A stretch of 64,000 bases of DNA from CBDDHT01 sp965228615 (GCA_965228615.1 CBDDHT010000004.1:1860001-1924000); one strand, 5' to 3'. Shown: positions 1 through 9,808, counted from the stretch's first letter. A program made the numbers and translations. Notes: generated from the sequence alone by a model not told the origin.

Positions 1-149
1 ATACTGATGAGGGTCGTCTTTCCGGCGCCATTCGGCCCGAGAAGGGCAAAGATTTCACCGCTTTCGATGTCCAGATCGATGGGCTTGAGCGCCTCGAATC
101 CTCCGGCATAGGTCTTGGAGACGCCCGAGATTGAGATCATGGGAGGCAT
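1..149 (-). CDS. ABC transporter ATP-binding protein (N-terminus only)
   Basis: This is the first 49 residues of an ATPase gene that runs off the left edge. Translation from the ATG at 149 starts MPPMISISGVSK and reaches an intact Walker A motif, GPNGAGKTT, at about residues 39-47. That motif form with an early Walker A is typical of ABC-2/NatA-type exporter ATPases. The substrate and membrane partner lie outside the window. An internal ATG three codons downstream (MISISGV) is an equally possible start. Confidence 0.8.
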   Translation of the reverse strand, partial: MPPMISISGVSKTYAGGFEALKPIDLDIESGEIFALLGPNGAGKTTLIS

Positions 150-508
150 AAACTGGCTCTTGTCTCTTAGCTGATTGGCAACATGTTCGGCACCAATTCG
201 ACAGGCGCCGAACGTCATATAGTGCACCTTGGGTGCGATAGCACGCCGGAATCCAGGACGTGGAAGATGATCCTGCCAATTGGTACCGCGAAGACGCATT
301 CCGAACGGCAGAGCTGGCCGACCAAACCTTCAATCCCCCAGCAAGAATTGCTGAACAGACTTCGAGCGTCCGTGTATTTGGAGGATTAGCGAACTGGTTC
401 GGGCTCAGACGGCAAATAATGAGTGAGTTTGGAACAGAAGATTAGGAATAGCTCAATACAATACGTGCATATTCGAACCGATCGATCATGTGGGCGGGGT
501 CTTGACGG
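150..508. other. Intergenic region without a recognisable gene
   Basis: These 359 bases lie between a leftward ABC ATPase gene and the rightward GGDEF/EAL gene, so they should hold two divergent promoters. Short open frames here overlap one another on both strands and show no recognisable protein motif. I saw no clear inverted repeat or regulator box. Confidence 0.5.
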
Positions 509-2788
509 ATGACTATCGGACAATCATCCGATGCAACAACTGGTGTATTTCGGCGTCTTGGCGCTCCCAGCGTCGGGACCAAGATCTTGGGATTGGTTTG
601 TTTCTGCCTCGCTCTGCTCGGCGTTGTCGCGACCGTCAGCATCTGGGAAATGGACAAAATCGGTCATCAGATCGAAGGCATCGCTACACGCGATATCCCA
701 CTGACAGACGCTCTGACACGCATTACCGTTCAACAACGCGAACAGACGATCCACTTCGAACGTGCCATTCGTGCCGCCGAACGCATGCATCTCGGCCTGG
801 CCTCGGAAGACGTTTTTGAGCAAGCCCTCCGCTCTTTCGACAACCTGACGACCAAAATCAATCACGAGATCGCCGGTGCGCGGACACTCCTGAAGAAGGC
901 CGGAGAACGCGATCCGACGGAGGAAACGGCGCACTTCCTGACCGGCGTCACCCGTCGTCTGGATGAGATCGCGGTTTCGCATATTGCATTCGATCACCAT
1001 TCCGCATGGATTTTCTCGTATCTGCAAGCCGGCGTGCTTGACGACGCTCAATCTCTCATCGTCGAACTTCGCCATGAGGAAGCCAAACTGGATGCCTCAA
1101 TCAAGGCGCTTCGCGTTAAGATCCACCGCTTTACAAGCAAAGCCGCGATGACTGCCAATGACAACGAGAATTCCGCCCGGATCCTCATTGGCATGTTTAC
1201 ACTGGCTGCGCTGGTCCTCGGTCTTGGGACTGCGATTTTGCTCGTTCGCAGAAACATCAGCCTCCCACTTTCTGAAATTGTCGTCGCTGTCAGATCGCTG
1301 ACCGTGGGCGACACGTCACGGGAAGTGACCGTCTATGCGGACGATGAAATCGGAGCCGTGGCACGCGCTTACCGGACATACAGAGATACAATCATCGATA
1401 AGAAGCGACTGGAAGGTGAGCAGGCAAAGCAGGAGAGAAAACACCTGGAGGTGATGAAACGCATCGCCTATTTCGATGAACTGACGCAGTTGCGCAACCG
1501 ACGGTGCTGCATTGACGATATGGAGGAGCGGCTGAATCGACAAGACGGCGAAAACGGATTTGCCCTCCTGCACCTGGATCTCGACAACTTCAAACGTGTC
1601 AATGACAGCATGGGTCATGCTGCGGGAGACCGTCTACTGAATGAAGTCGGACGCCGTTTGCGGCTCATAATCGAGGAAACAAAAATCGGGCGCTCCTATC
1701 GATGGGGCGGCGACGAGTTTGTTACCTTGATCACGTCTCCGGATGCCGACGCCCACGATGTATGCCGCGAACTTACCGATATCCTCTCAATCCCGGTGCC
1801 TTTTGGTAAGACCGAAATCCATCCTTCGGCGAGCCTTGGCGTCGCACGCTATCCAGACGATGGCGCGACAGTAGAGGAACTCATGGTCCACGCCGATATA
1901 GCGCTCTACAAGGCAAAGGAGCGCGGCAAAGATGGATTTCATTTCTTTACGAAGGAGATGAAAGACAAGATCGACCGGGACGCCGAAATCGAGCGGGAAA
2001 TCCGTGGCGCTCTGGAACACGATCAGTTCTTTGCGGTTTTTCAGCCTCAGGTCGATATGGCAACCTTGACGGTTACCGGGATCGAAGCTTTGGTACGATG
2101 GGATCACCCCAAAAAGGGCATTCTCAGTCCCGGCCAGTTCCTGTCCGTCGCCGAGGCAAATCGACTTTCAACCAGAATCGGAAGACGAGTCTTCGACCAA
2201 GCCTTTGCGGCAGCGAAAAAATGGTTGGATGCAGACATCGATTTCGGTCGCATTTCCGTCAATCTGTCCCCCCAGGACATGGAACTCGGAACCGTCTTCG
2301 ACGATCTCACGACGGCTATGGATCGCAATGGCCTGAGCCCTGAATATGTGAGCGCCGAAATTGTCGAATCCGTTCTTTTGGACGAACACGACACGCCACG
2401 GCTCGACCTGCTAGAACGCCTTCGCAGCCTCGGCATCAAGATCGAACTGGATGATTTCGGCACCGGGTATGCCGCACTTCATCATCTTGCATCACTGCCT
2501 GTAACCGGCGTGAAAGTCGACCGCTCGTTTACCAGCAAGATGCTGCAGGACGAGAAGAAGAGCGTCGTTATCTCATCTCTGATCACAATGGCGAAATTAT
2601 TGAAGCTCGATGTCGTGATCGAGGGAATAGAAACAGAAGCGGAAATGGCCAAACTACAGGAAATGGGCTACGGCTCACTCCAAGGCTATCTGATTGCAAA
2701 GCCGATGCCTTTTGAGGAAATGACCGATTGGCTGAACTCGGATCACAATTGGCTGCAGCACCCCGTCCCCTATCGGTCAGTCGTATAG
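509..2788 (+). CDS. Membrane HAMP-GGDEF-EAL cyclic-di-GMP turnover protein
   Basis: This 759-residue protein should make and/or degrade cyclic di-GMP. A membrane helix lies near residues 25-47 and a second near 225-247, enclosing a periplasmic, mostly helical sensor region. A HAMP-like segment follows, then a GGDEF domain with an intact GGDEF at residues 400-404, then an EAL domain with intact EAL at 526-528 and DDFGTGY at 648-654. Both catalytic signatures therefore look competent. The RxxD inhibitory site expected just before GGDEF is not present. The gene stands alone between divergent and convergent neighbours, so its input signal cannot be guessed from context. Confidence 0.9.
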   Translation: MTIGQSSDATTGVFRRLGAPSVGTKILGLVCFCLALLGVVATVSIWEMDKIGHQIEGIATRDIPLTDALTRITVQQREQTIHFERAIRAAERMHLGLASEDVFEQALRSFDNLTTKINHEIAGARTLLKKAGERDPTEETAHFLTGVTRRLDEIAVSHIAFDHHSAWIFSYLQAGVLDDAQSLIVELRHEEAKLDASIKALRVKIHRFTSKAAMTANDNENSARILIGMFTLAALVLGLGTAILLVRRNISLPLSEIVVAVRSLTVGDTSREVTVYADDEIGAVARAYRTYRDTIIDKKRLEGEQAKQERKHLEVMKRIAYFDELTQLRNRRCCIDDMEERLNRQDGENGFALLHLDLDNFKRVNDSMGHAAGDRLLNEVGRRLRLIIEETKIGRSYRWGGDEFVTLITSPDADAHDVCRELTDILSIPVPFGKTEIHPSASLGVARYPDDGATVEELMVHADIALYKAKERGKDGFHFFTKEMKDKIDRDAEIEREIRGALEHDQFFAVFQPQVDMATLTVTGIEALVRWDHPKKGILSPGQFLSVAEANRLSTRIGRRVFDQAFAAAKKWLDADIDFGRISVNLSPQDMELGTVFDDLTTAMDRNGLSPEYVSAEIVESVLLDEHDTPRLDLLERLRSLGIKIELDDFGTGYAALHHLASLPVTGVKVDRSFTSKMLQDEKKSVVISSLITMAKLLKLDVVIEGIETEAEMAKLQEMGYGSLQGYLIAKPMPFEEMTDWLNSDHNWLQHPVPYRSVV

Positions 2789-2824
2789 AGATCAAGAGCC
2801 CTTTCCGATCAATTGATGTCTGAC

Positions 2825-4189
2825 TCAGCGGCTTGACGTCGTTTCCGCCACTGTCAAGAAACCGGCCTCCATCTCGCGACGTAACCGATATGCGTTGAGA
2901 GCCGCGTCCGCTTCCACGTCCTCCCATCTCACAGGCTGATCCTTGGCAACAGGGCGAACAACTTTGAGCTTGTGAGCAAGGCCCAGTGGCACGAAACCTC
3001 TCTCTACAGACGTCCGCGCAGGGCTGAGTCTGCCAAAAACGGTGTAGCCGCCTTCACCATCCAGCATGTCTCCCACAGCCAGGTCCCGCTTGGCCGTCGC
3101 GGCAACGTCGGCTTTGAATTCGCTAGCAACCCCGGTCGGCTCTCCACGAATGCCGACAGATGCCACGGAGATTCCAAGTTCCAATCCGATCAGGTGCCAG
3201 CGCTTGAAATTGCACATGTAGCGGCCATCCGGATCGGTCACGACCTGATACTCTTGAAAGCAGCGGCGGATATAGTCGGTGTCACCTTCGAAACAGACCC
3301 ACACGCCTTTGCGTATGTCCTGCGGAATGGGTGTCCCGTCTAACGTCAGTGACGAAACCACTTCAACCATCCCCTTACTCTCGAGAATCCCGCCCTCGCT
3401 CCGTGGCCGCATCAGGGTCGGGATATCGTCGATCGATCCAGGCGGAAAAGCGAGACCGTCATTCGGCGCTTCCAGTCCGGTGGCATTGGAAATAGCGGCC
3501 GACTCGATCGCGGGCTTCGAACCATCCAGAAAGGCATTGAACATCTTCGGGTTGAGACCGCCCGCCTCCGCCTGTTCGGCCGTCACCCCCCAATGATCCC
3601 AGACCGTATCGGGCGTCGACTCGCGATAGTGCGGCTGCCATTTATGCCCGCGCCCGGCCGCCACGACTGGAAAACCACAAGTCCTCGCCCAGTCGACGAG
3701 ATCGCACGCCAAAGCCGGTTGATCACCATAGGCCAGACTATAGATGACGCCCGCATCTCGGGCCCGGCGCGCAAGCAACGGTCCACAAAACGCGTCTGCT
3801 TCGACTGTAACGTTGATAACGTGCTTGCCGTGCGAAAAGGCCTCGAGGCAATGTTCGACGGCAGCAATAGGATTGCCGGTGCATTCCACAATGATCTCGA
3901 TTTCAGGATGTGAAACCATCGCATCCCAGTCGTCGCCAACATATGTAGTCCCGGCTCTCAACGCAGCGTCCAAAGACGCCGCATCCGATCGCTCGTCCGG
4001 CCACCCGACACGCTTGAGGCTTCTTCGTGCTGTCGCCGGTGAAAGATCCACGATAGCGGCTAGATGCACCCCCGGCGTTCGCGGCACCTGCGCCAAATAC
4101 ATCGATCCAAACTTCCCGGCCCCGACTAGGCCGACACGAATGGGACGCCCTTGTTCGGCACGTTCACCAAGCTTCGCAAAGAGATTCAC
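2825..4189 (-). CDS. NAD(P)-dependent dehydrogenase with C-terminal SAF domain
   Basis: The N-terminus has a Rossmann dinucleotide-binding motif (VGLVGAGKFGSMY), followed by a homoserine-dehydrogenase/Gfo-Idh-type fold with a VECTGNP segment. The last 100 residues (from about 340) resemble an SAF domain. Proteins with this architecture act on sugar acids or related polyol metabolites in alphaproteobacteria, but the substrate of this one is unknown. The 454-residue length fits the family. The gene faces the GGDEF/EAL gene tail to tail with only 36 bases between them. It is not classic homoserine dehydrogenase, because threonine-pathway neighbours and the usual ACT domain are missing. Confidence 0.7.
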   Translation of the reverse strand: MNLFAKLGERAEQGRPIRVGLVGAGKFGSMYLAQVPRTPGVHLAAIVDLSPATARRSLKRVGWPDERSDAASLDAALRAGTTYVGDDWDAMVSHPEIEIIVECTGNPIAAVEHCLEAFSHGKHVINVTVEADAFCGPLLARRARDAGVIYSLAYGDQPALACDLVDWARTCGFPVVAAGRGHKWQPHYRESTPDTVWDHWGVTAEQAEAGGLNPKMFNAFLDGSKPAIESAAISNATGLEAPNDGLAFPPGSIDDIPTLMRPRSEGGILESKGMVEVVSSLTLDGTPIPQDIRKGVWVCFEGDTDYIRRCFQEYQVVTDPDGRYMCNFKRWHLIGLELGISVASVGIRGEPTGVASEFKADVAATAKRDLAVGDMLDGEGGYTVFGRLSPARTSVERGFVPLGLAHKLKVVRPVAKDQPVRWEDVEADAALNAYRLRREMEAGFLTVAETTSSR

Positions 4190-4283
4190 CTGTTTCTATC
4201 CCTCATCTGTCGCAACCTGCGTTTACTGCGTCAGGCAGATCTAAAGCAGGAGGGCGATCGACAACAGCCTTAGAGTTCTTTCA

Positions 4284-4374
4284 GCAAAAGTTGATCGACT
4301 TTTGCGCCCGGAAAGAGCGTCAAATCAACGACCCAGAGCAGTTTCAATGACTCGGTCTCCATTGAAACTGCTCT
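4284..4374. repeat. Two inverted repeats in the 4190-4495 intergenic gap
   Basis: The 306-base gap before the acyltransferase gene holds two hairpins. The first, at 4284-4305, has an 8-bp stem (GCAAAAGT / ACTTTTGC). The second has a perfect 15-bp stem, AGAGCAGTTTCAATG at 4335-4349 paired with 4360-4374, and a 10-base loop. The tail CTGCTCTAG resembles the GTTGCTCTAG ends of the dispersed repeats found elsewhere in the window, so this may be a diverged relative. No T-tract follows, so a simple terminator is unlikely. Nothing coding was seen in the gap. Confidence 0.65.
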
Positions 4375-4495
4375 AGCCCGTCATTCCCAAAGGCCAACAA
4401 CGCAGCTTCCATGATCAGCCGTTAACCCGGACAGCCAGTTTGGCCTCGGACTTGCGTTATTCCTTAATATTGAGGGCGATAGAGGAAGAAACGTT

Positions 4496-5548
4496 ATGCA
4501 ATGGGACAGTTCTTTCAATCGTGTGCCATGGGTGGACTACGCTAAGGGCATTTGTATCGTTATGGTCGTAATGATGCACTCGACGCTGGGCGTTGAGGCT
4601 GCGGCAGGACAGTCGAGCTGGATGAACGATCTGGTAGCGTTCGCCGCTCCGTTTCGCATGCCTGATTTCTTCCTGATTGCCGGACTGTTTCTTATGCGGC
4701 GGATCGATCGGGACTGGTCGGATTATATCGATCGCAAAGTCGTTCATTTCGCTTACTTCTATGTCCTCTGGCTCATTGTTCAGTTTGGGTTCAAGGCACC
4801 AATCTTCATTGCAGAACAAGGCGCGGTCGGGACACTAGACAGTTTCGTCCATGCCCTCGTACAGCCATTCGGCACGCTCTGGTTCATCTACATGCTGCCG
4901 ATATTCTTCGTCGTCACCAAATTGCTGCGAACCACGACACCTGGGATCGTATTGGCTGTTGCCGCACTCCTTTCCATCTCGAATTTCGACACGGGCATCG
5001 ACATCGTCGATCAGTTCGCCGCCTACTTCGTCTACTTTTACGCAGGCTATGTGCTGGCCCCCATGATCTTTCGCTCTGCCGAACGTCTTGACACTACTCC
5101 GGGACTTGCAATGGTCGGCCTAGCTGCATGGGCGGCCATAAACCTCATGGCCGTGCAATCGGGCCTGGCCGACTGGCCGCTTGTCGATCTTGCCCTCGGC
5201 TTTGCAGGGGCTGGTGCCGTCGTGGCCTGCTCTGTCCTGCTCGCCCGGTTCGATTGGGGCGCGGCGCTGCGATACTGCGGCGAGCAATCGATCGTCATCT
5301 ATCTCGCCTTCACGATCCCGATGGCCGTAACCCGGACAATCCTCCTGAAACTCGGCGTCATCTCCGACCTGGGTTCCGTTGCCCTGATCGTCACTCTGGC
5401 TGGAATAACCGGCGCGCTGATCATGTATTGGATTGTCCGGCGTACCCCGCTTGCATTCCTCTTCGAACGTCCGGAATGGGCTCATATCCGAAGCAAGGGC
5501 GCGGCGATCAAAAACACGCCCCTAGAGAATGCAGGGAGCCAGGGATGA
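4496..5548 (+). CDS. Acyltransferase 3 family integral membrane protein
   Basis: This 350-residue polytopic protein has about ten hydrophobic helices and the family's N-terminal pattern (WVDYAKGICIVMVVMMH) with a conserved histidine in the first helix. Acyltransferase-3 proteins move acetyl, succinyl or other acyl groups onto envelope glycans or lipids. The acceptor here is unknown. The stop codon overlaps the next gene's start by four bases (ATGA), so the two are co-translated. The partner is a CelD/BcsL-like acyltransferase, which supports a role in decorating a polysaccharide or surface glycan. Confidence 0.8.
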   Translation: MQWDSSFNRVPWVDYAKGICIVMVVMMHSTLGVEAAAGQSSWMNDLVAFAAPFRMPDFFLIAGLFLMRRIDRDWSDYIDRKVVHFAYFYVLWLIVQFGFKAPIFIAEQGAVGTLDSFVHALVQPFGTLWFIYMLPIFFVVTKLLRTTTPGIVLAVAALLSISNFDTGIDIVDQFAAYFVYFYAGYVLAPMIFRSAERLDTTPGLAMVGLAAWAAINLMAVQSGLADWPLVDLALGFAGAGAVVACSVLLARFDWGAALRYCGEQSIVIYLAFTIPMAVTRTILLKLGVISDLGSVALIVTLAGITGALIMYWIVRRTPLAFLFERPEWAHIRSKGAAIKNTPLENAGSQG

Positions 5549-6810
5549 TGGTCAAAACACTCATACGGCGCCTGAGCCTGGCTGATGATCTCGCGATCCT
5601 CCTGCCGGGAAAGAAGAAATCGGCGCCATCGCAAGCTGTGGACTTCTTCTCCGAATTGAAGCTCGAGGTGATTACCGATATCGAAGGCATGGAAGGGATC
5701 GAGCGGGAGTGGAACAATCTCTTCGCCCGCGCCGGCACGTCTAATCAACTGTTCCAGACATTCAACTGGAATTGGCATTGGTGCCGCACCTACGCGGATC
5801 CCGCCAGAGGCCGGCGGTCACCGGCCATCAGCATTGTAGTCGGGCGCGTCGCGGGACGGACCGTGATGATCTGGCCGCTCATCGCCAGCGCCAAGCTCGG
5901 TTTCAAAATGATCTGCTGGATGGGCAGCCCCGTCACGCAATATAGCGATGTTCTCGTAGAAGACGGGCCAAACCGCGAAGCATGGCTCGCAGCTGGATGG
6001 CAGTTCGTTCGCGAAGAACTTGGCGCGCATCTGATATGCCTGCCGAAAGTGCGCGAGGATGCTGCACTGATGGAGCTGTTGAGCACACTCGACCTGCAGC
6101 CCTCGGCTCGAAGCGAGGCGCCGTATGCCGACCTCACTGCTGCCGATACCTACGATGACTATGCATCGCGATTCTCGGCACGAGATCGCAAGAACCGGCG
6201 CCGTCAGAAGCGTCGTCTCGAAGAAAATGGAACTGTCAGCTTCGAGATCCTGACCGGAGGCGAACAGGCCGGCGCCGTCGCTCGCCACGCCGTCTCTATG
6301 AAACGACGTTGGCTCAAGCGCAAAGGTCTCGTGTCCAAAGCCTTTGCCGGCAACGGTATCGACACCTTCTTTACGAAAGCACTGACGTCGAGTGAGCGGC
6401 CAGTCGATGGTCGTCTCGTCGTCATGAAAGTTGCCGGAGAGGTTGCGGCAATTGAATTGGGGATCGTCTGCAAAGATCGATACGCATCCCATGTCTCCGC
6501 ATATAGTCTCGATCTTCAGTTCGAGAACTCGGCCGCGGGCGCACTCGCCAGAGAAGCCAGCATCGGTCATTGTTGCGAAGACGGCATCAATCAGTATGAC
6601 CTCATGGCACCAGGCGACGCGTACAAGTTTAAATGGGCCGACAAATCGGTTGCTGTTTTCGACTATGTCGTTCTATTGACCCCTGCGGGGTACGTTCTGG
6701 GCATGCTAGGCAGTTGCGCCCACATAGCGATGAAATCAGTCTTTGAAGCCGCGCCTCATAGCGCTCGCCGGCTCATCGCCTCAATCGTTGGGGCACTGAC
6801 GGTGCGCTGA
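5545..6810 (+). CDS. CelD/BcsL-like GNAT-fold acetyltransferase
   Basis: Starting at the ATG overlapping the upstream stop gives 421 residues. The open frame extends much further 5', but that part overlaps the acyltransferase gene and should not be translated. The middle contains a basic stretch (RKNRRRQKRRLEENG) followed by a GNAT-like core, typical of the CelD/BcsL family linked to cellulose or exopolysaccharide modification. It probably acts in the cytoplasm with the membrane acyltransferase next to it. The 3' end overlaps the convergent ccoI gene by 55 bases. The acceptor is not evident from sequence. Confidence 0.75.
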   Translation: MMVKTLIRRLSLADDLAILLPGKKKSAPSQAVDFFSELKLEVITDIEGMEGIEREWNNLFARAGTSNQLFQTFNWNWHWCRTYADPARGRRSPAISIVVGRVAGRTVMIWPLIASAKLGFKMICWMGSPVTQYSDVLVEDGPNREAWLAAGWQFVREELGAHLICLPKVREDAALMELLSTLDLQPSARSEAPYADLTAADTYDDYASRFSARDRKNRRRQKRRLEENGTVSFEILTGGEQAGAVARHAVSMKRRWLKRKGLVSKAFAGNGIDTFFTKALTSSERPVDGRLVVMKVAGEVAAIELGIVCKDRYASHVSAYSLDLQFENSAAGALAREASIGHCCEDGINQYDLMAPGDAYKFKWADKSVAVFDYVVLLTPAGYVLGMLGSCAHIAMKSVFEAAPHSARRLIASIVGALTVR

Positions 6811-8909
6811 TCGCGTGCCTCTGTGGATCCCGATATTGAAGCATTCTGATTGGATGTCAGTCGAAAAATCGAATTGCCGACGACGAACAGGCTTGATCCG
6901 GCCATGAGGGCGGCGGCAACGACAGGCTGCAGCGATCCGCTTGCTGCCAGAGCCAATGCTATCGCGTTGTAGCCAAAGGCCCATGCAAGATTAGTCGATA
7001 TGGCGGTTTTCGATTTTCTGGCCGTTGTTATCAGCTGGGGCAGAAGACCGAGCCCTCCTTGCGGCAGAACGGCCTCAGCGATCTCGCGCGCCAGATCTGC
7101 CGATCGGCCGACAGCGATTCCCACGGCGGAGGCCGTCATTGCCGGCGCGTCGTTGAGTCCGTCACCCACCATGGCGACAGGACGGCGTTCGGACCACAGC
7201 CGTTCCAGCGCCTGCCGCTTCTCTTCCGGTGAAAGCTCTGCAGACCAGGACCCGATACCGAGAGATCGACACAATCGCTCGGTTTGCAGTGGCCCGTCGC
7301 CACTGAGAACAGTCGTCGTGATTCCGATGTGCTGCAGCCACGACAAGAGAGATACAGCTTCGGTATGGATTGGGTCGTCGAACGCGAACAAGCCGCGTGC
7401 TTTGCCGCTCCAGGCAACAAAAGAAATCATGCGCCCTTCCGAAGCGAACGCCTTCGCCTGGGTGTCAAGTTCATGCGGAACTGCAATGCCGAAGTCTATC
7501 AGCCAGCGCCGGCTACCGAGAAAAACGGGTTCCCCCTCATAGAGGCCGCGCGCACCCATTCCAGGAACAGTTTCGATGTCTTGCGCCGCCTTGATGTCCA
7601 CGCCGCGATCTTCGGCAGCATCGACGACAGCTCGGGCCAAGGGATGTTGCGACCGGGTGGCGACGCTTGCCGCAGCGATCAACAAATATTCCGCCTCGTT
7701 GTCGTCTCCGACGACCGAAACACAGCGCGGTTGGCCTGCGGTCAGGGTTCCCGTCTTGTCCAATGCGAGCATTCCGACACGGCCCAGCGTTTCCAGTGCG
7801 CCAGCACTTCGAACCAGGATACCGCGCCGCGCAAGATCGCCGATAGCCATCGATGTTGCGAGCGGCGCCGCGAGGCCGAGCGCGCACGGACAGGCGACCA
7901 CAAGGACGGCAAGACCAGCCATAAGTGCGTCCGTTGCGCCCAGTGACCAATGATAAGTCGTCGTTATCGCAGCCAGCGCCACGACGAGCGGCACGAAGAT
8001 GCGAGCAGCCCGATCGGCAATCCGTTGGGCGCGTGAGGGTTGCGAGAGCGCAAGACGCAGATCGCGGCAAATACCGATCCAGCGGGATTCGAGACCTGCC
8101 ACAGCGGCTTCGACAACCAGCGTGCCTTCTCCGTTGATCGTTCCGGCCAAGACCTGCACTCCAGGCCGTTTCGGAACCGGGCGCGCCTCACCCGTCATCA
8201 AGGCTTCACCAGCCTCGGAAACACCCTCGTGTACTTTGCCGTCGATCAGAATGCGTGCACCCGGTTCTATGCAGACAGTCATCCCCGGTTCGACTTCCGA
8301 CAATGGCAGCTCCGATTTCGCTCCGTCGCACACAACCGTTGCCATTGCGCTCTCTGGTTCAAGGAATGGCCTCAGGCTGCGAGTCGCTCGGGCTCTGCCA
8401 TGCGCCTCGAGAAAGCGTCCGAGCGTGAACAGCACCAGCACCATGGTCGCCGTATCGAAGTAGACACGGTCACTGCCCGAGAAAGTCGCGATCGCGGAAT
8501 AGAAATAAGCCGCAGACCCGCCAAGAACGATCAGGAACGAAGGAGAAAGGCGTCCGTGTACCAGGTCTTTTCCGGTCTCGACCATGAATGGCCAACCTAG
8601 GATCAGGAGAACAGGTGTTGCCAGTGCGAATAAAATCCAATGAACGACCTGCTTCAGCACGATCTCCGCATCGAGCGTACCGGAATACAGTACGAGACTG
8701 AAAAGCATGATGTTCATGGCGAGAAACCCGCCAATTCCAAGCCGGATCAGAAAGCCGGCTGCCGTGGCTTCTTCGCCCCCACCATGAGCGGCCTGCCAGC
8801 CTATGAAGCAACCGTAGCAACAAAACTCCCGAACCTCGCCCTGCCCCTCACCCTCATAGGGCCAGGAGCCAAGAGGCAACGAACAATGTTCGCAGAGTCC
8901 CTCACTCAT
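6756..8909 (-). CDS. ccoI: Copper-translocating P1B-type ATPase CcoI/FixI
   Basis: This 717-residue pump should export copper across the inner membrane for assembly of the haem-copper oxidase encoded upstream. The N-terminus has the cysteine pairs CEHC and CCYGC seen in FixI/CcoI proteins. The core has the membrane metal motif ACPCALG, the phosphorylation loop DKTGTLT and the hinge GDGLNDAPA. A TGEA motif lies in the actuator domain. Its start overlaps the stop of the TauE/SafE gene by four bases. It is the last gene of the long oxidase/Aio-like train. Placement next to ccoN, ccoO and ccoS supports CcoI over CopA. Confidence 0.9.
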   Translation of the reverse strand: MSEGLCEHCSLPLGSWPYEGEGQGEVREFCCYGCFIGWQAAHGGGEEATAAGFLIRLGIGGFLAMNIMLFSLVLYSGTLDAEIVLKQVVHWILFALATPVLLILGWPFMVETGKDLVHGRLSPSFLIVLGGSAAYFYSAIATFSGSDRVYFDTATMVLVLFTLGRFLEAHGRARATRSLRPFLEPESAMATVVCDGAKSELPLSEVEPGMTVCIEPGARILIDGKVHEGVSEAGEALMTGEARPVPKRPGVQVLAGTINGEGTLVVEAAVAGLESRWIGICRDLRLALSQPSRAQRIADRAARIFVPLVVALAAITTTYHWSLGATDALMAGLAVLVVACPCALGLAAPLATSMAIGDLARRGILVRSAGALETLGRVGMLALDKTGTLTAGQPRCVSVVGDDNEAEYLLIAAASVATRSQHPLARAVVDAAEDRGVDIKAAQDIETVPGMGARGLYEGEPVFLGSRRWLIDFGIAVPHELDTQAKAFASEGRMISFVAWSGKARGLFAFDDPIHTEAVSLLSWLQHIGITTTVLSGDGPLQTERLCRSLGIGSWSAELSPEEKRQALERLWSERRPVAMVGDGLNDAPAMTASAVGIAVGRSADLAREIAEAVLPQGGLGLLPQLITTARKSKTAISTNLAWAFGYNAIALALAASGSLQPVVAAALMAGSSLFVVGNSIFRLTSNQNASISGSTEARDQRTVSAPTIEAMSRRAL

Positions 8910-9673
8910 GTCATCGGCATCATGTGTCCAGCATGGATCAGGTCAGGGGCAAGTCCACGCACAACGGTCACGATACCGATGAGCAGAACGAAGCTACCGG
9001 CGGCGCGAACGCCCCAATGCCGGACCCTCGGAGACATCACTCGCCCCATAGCACCCATAAAGAGCATCGCCGGAAACGTACCGAGCCCGAACGCTACCAT
9101 CGTAAGAACGGCCGGCTGCACCGCTGCGGACGCGGCCGCCATCGCCGCAAACGCGAAGACCAGAGGACACGGCAGGAAACCGTTGGCGACGCCGAGTGCC
9201 AGCGGCGCCGCCGGACTCCTGGATCTGAGCAGCGTCCTCAAGATCCCTGCGAATGTCTCACCGCCGATCAACGCCCAGGATCGCGGCATATGCCGCCGCA
9301 AACCGAGCAGCTCGAATGCCATCAGCAACATCAAGAAACCCGCAAACGCCGATAGGATGCGTTGCGCTGTTCCCAGTTCTCCGGCCAGCACCATGCCCAT
9401 CACATGATCCGACACGCTCTGATGTGTCATGTGGTGCGCATGCATCCCGGCTTCCGAGTCGTTGATGAGAGCAGCACCAAGGATACCGGCTAGTGCTCCG
9501 ATAAACGCATATGTCGTCAGCCGCCCCGCATTATAGAGCAGATTACGAACGACGAGCGAAGAGACGCCACCTTCGCGGTCATGATTCAGGCCGCAAGCAA
9601 AACCACCGCACATGCCGATACAGTGAAAGCTGCCGGCAAATCCCGCAATGAGTGCGATTGCGAATGCGCTCAT
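8906..9673 (-). CDS. TauE/SafE-family membrane protein of the oxidase operon
   Basis: This 255-residue polytopic protein starts with a GxxGSxHCxGMCGG segment (GFAGSFHCIGMCGGF), as in the sulfite-exporter TauE/SafE/UreH-like family found beside ccoI in many alphaproteobacteria. A second FLPCPLVF-type segment lies near residue 160. It contains a histidine-rich loop (MHAHHMTHQS) near residues 75-85 that could bind metal. A role in copper supply for oxidase maturation is an inference from the neighbours. The gene overlaps ccoI by four bases. Confidence 0.8.
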   Translation of the reverse strand: MSAFAIALIAGFAGSFHCIGMCGGFACGLNHDREGGVSSLVVRNLLYNAGRLTTYAFIGALAGILGAALINDSEAGMHAHHMTHQSVSDHVMGMVLAGELGTAQRILSAFAGFLMLLMAFELLGLRRHMPRSWALIGGETFAGILRTLLRSRSPAAPLALGVANGFLPCPLVFAFAAMAAASAAVQPAVLTMVAFGLGTFPAMLFMGAMGRVMSPRVRHWGVRAAGSFVLLIGIVTVVRGLAPDLIHAGHMMPMT

Positions 9674-9683
9674 GTTGCCCCGG

Positions 9684-9797
9684 CTATTTCGATATCGCCA
9701 GATAGGCGACCCAAACGAAGAACGCGATTGTGATCGCCAGATAGACGATGAAACCCATGGTTTCAGCGCCCGACATGGAATCCCAGATTGCTCCCAT
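9684..9797 (-). CDS. 37-residue single-helix membrane peptide
   Basis: A short open frame (MGAIWDSMSGAETMGFIVYL... ending YLAISK) follows the 34-residue peptide and precedes the TauE/SafE gene by only 10 bases. It has one strongly hydrophobic helix at about residues 14-33. GGAGAA sits about 7 bases before the ATG. Size, single helix and position inside an oxidase operon suggest a small structural or assembly subunit, comparable in size to CcoQ or CcoM. I recognise no specific family. Confidence 0.6.
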   Translation of the reverse strand: MGAIWDSMSGAETMGFIVYLAITIAFFVWVAYLAISK

Positions 9798-9808
9798 CAC
9801 CGTTCTCC

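Noticed and set aside
5128..5544. The 5' extension of the CelD-like open frame.
   Set aside because: It lies entirely inside the acyltransferase gene in another frame, and the ATG at 5545 is in the classic ATGA overlap.
8906..9673. Sulfite exporter function for the TauE/SafE-family protein.
   Set aside because: The HCxGMCGG segment and ccoI neighbour indicate the oxidase-linked branch of the family, and no sulfur-oxidation genes are nearby.
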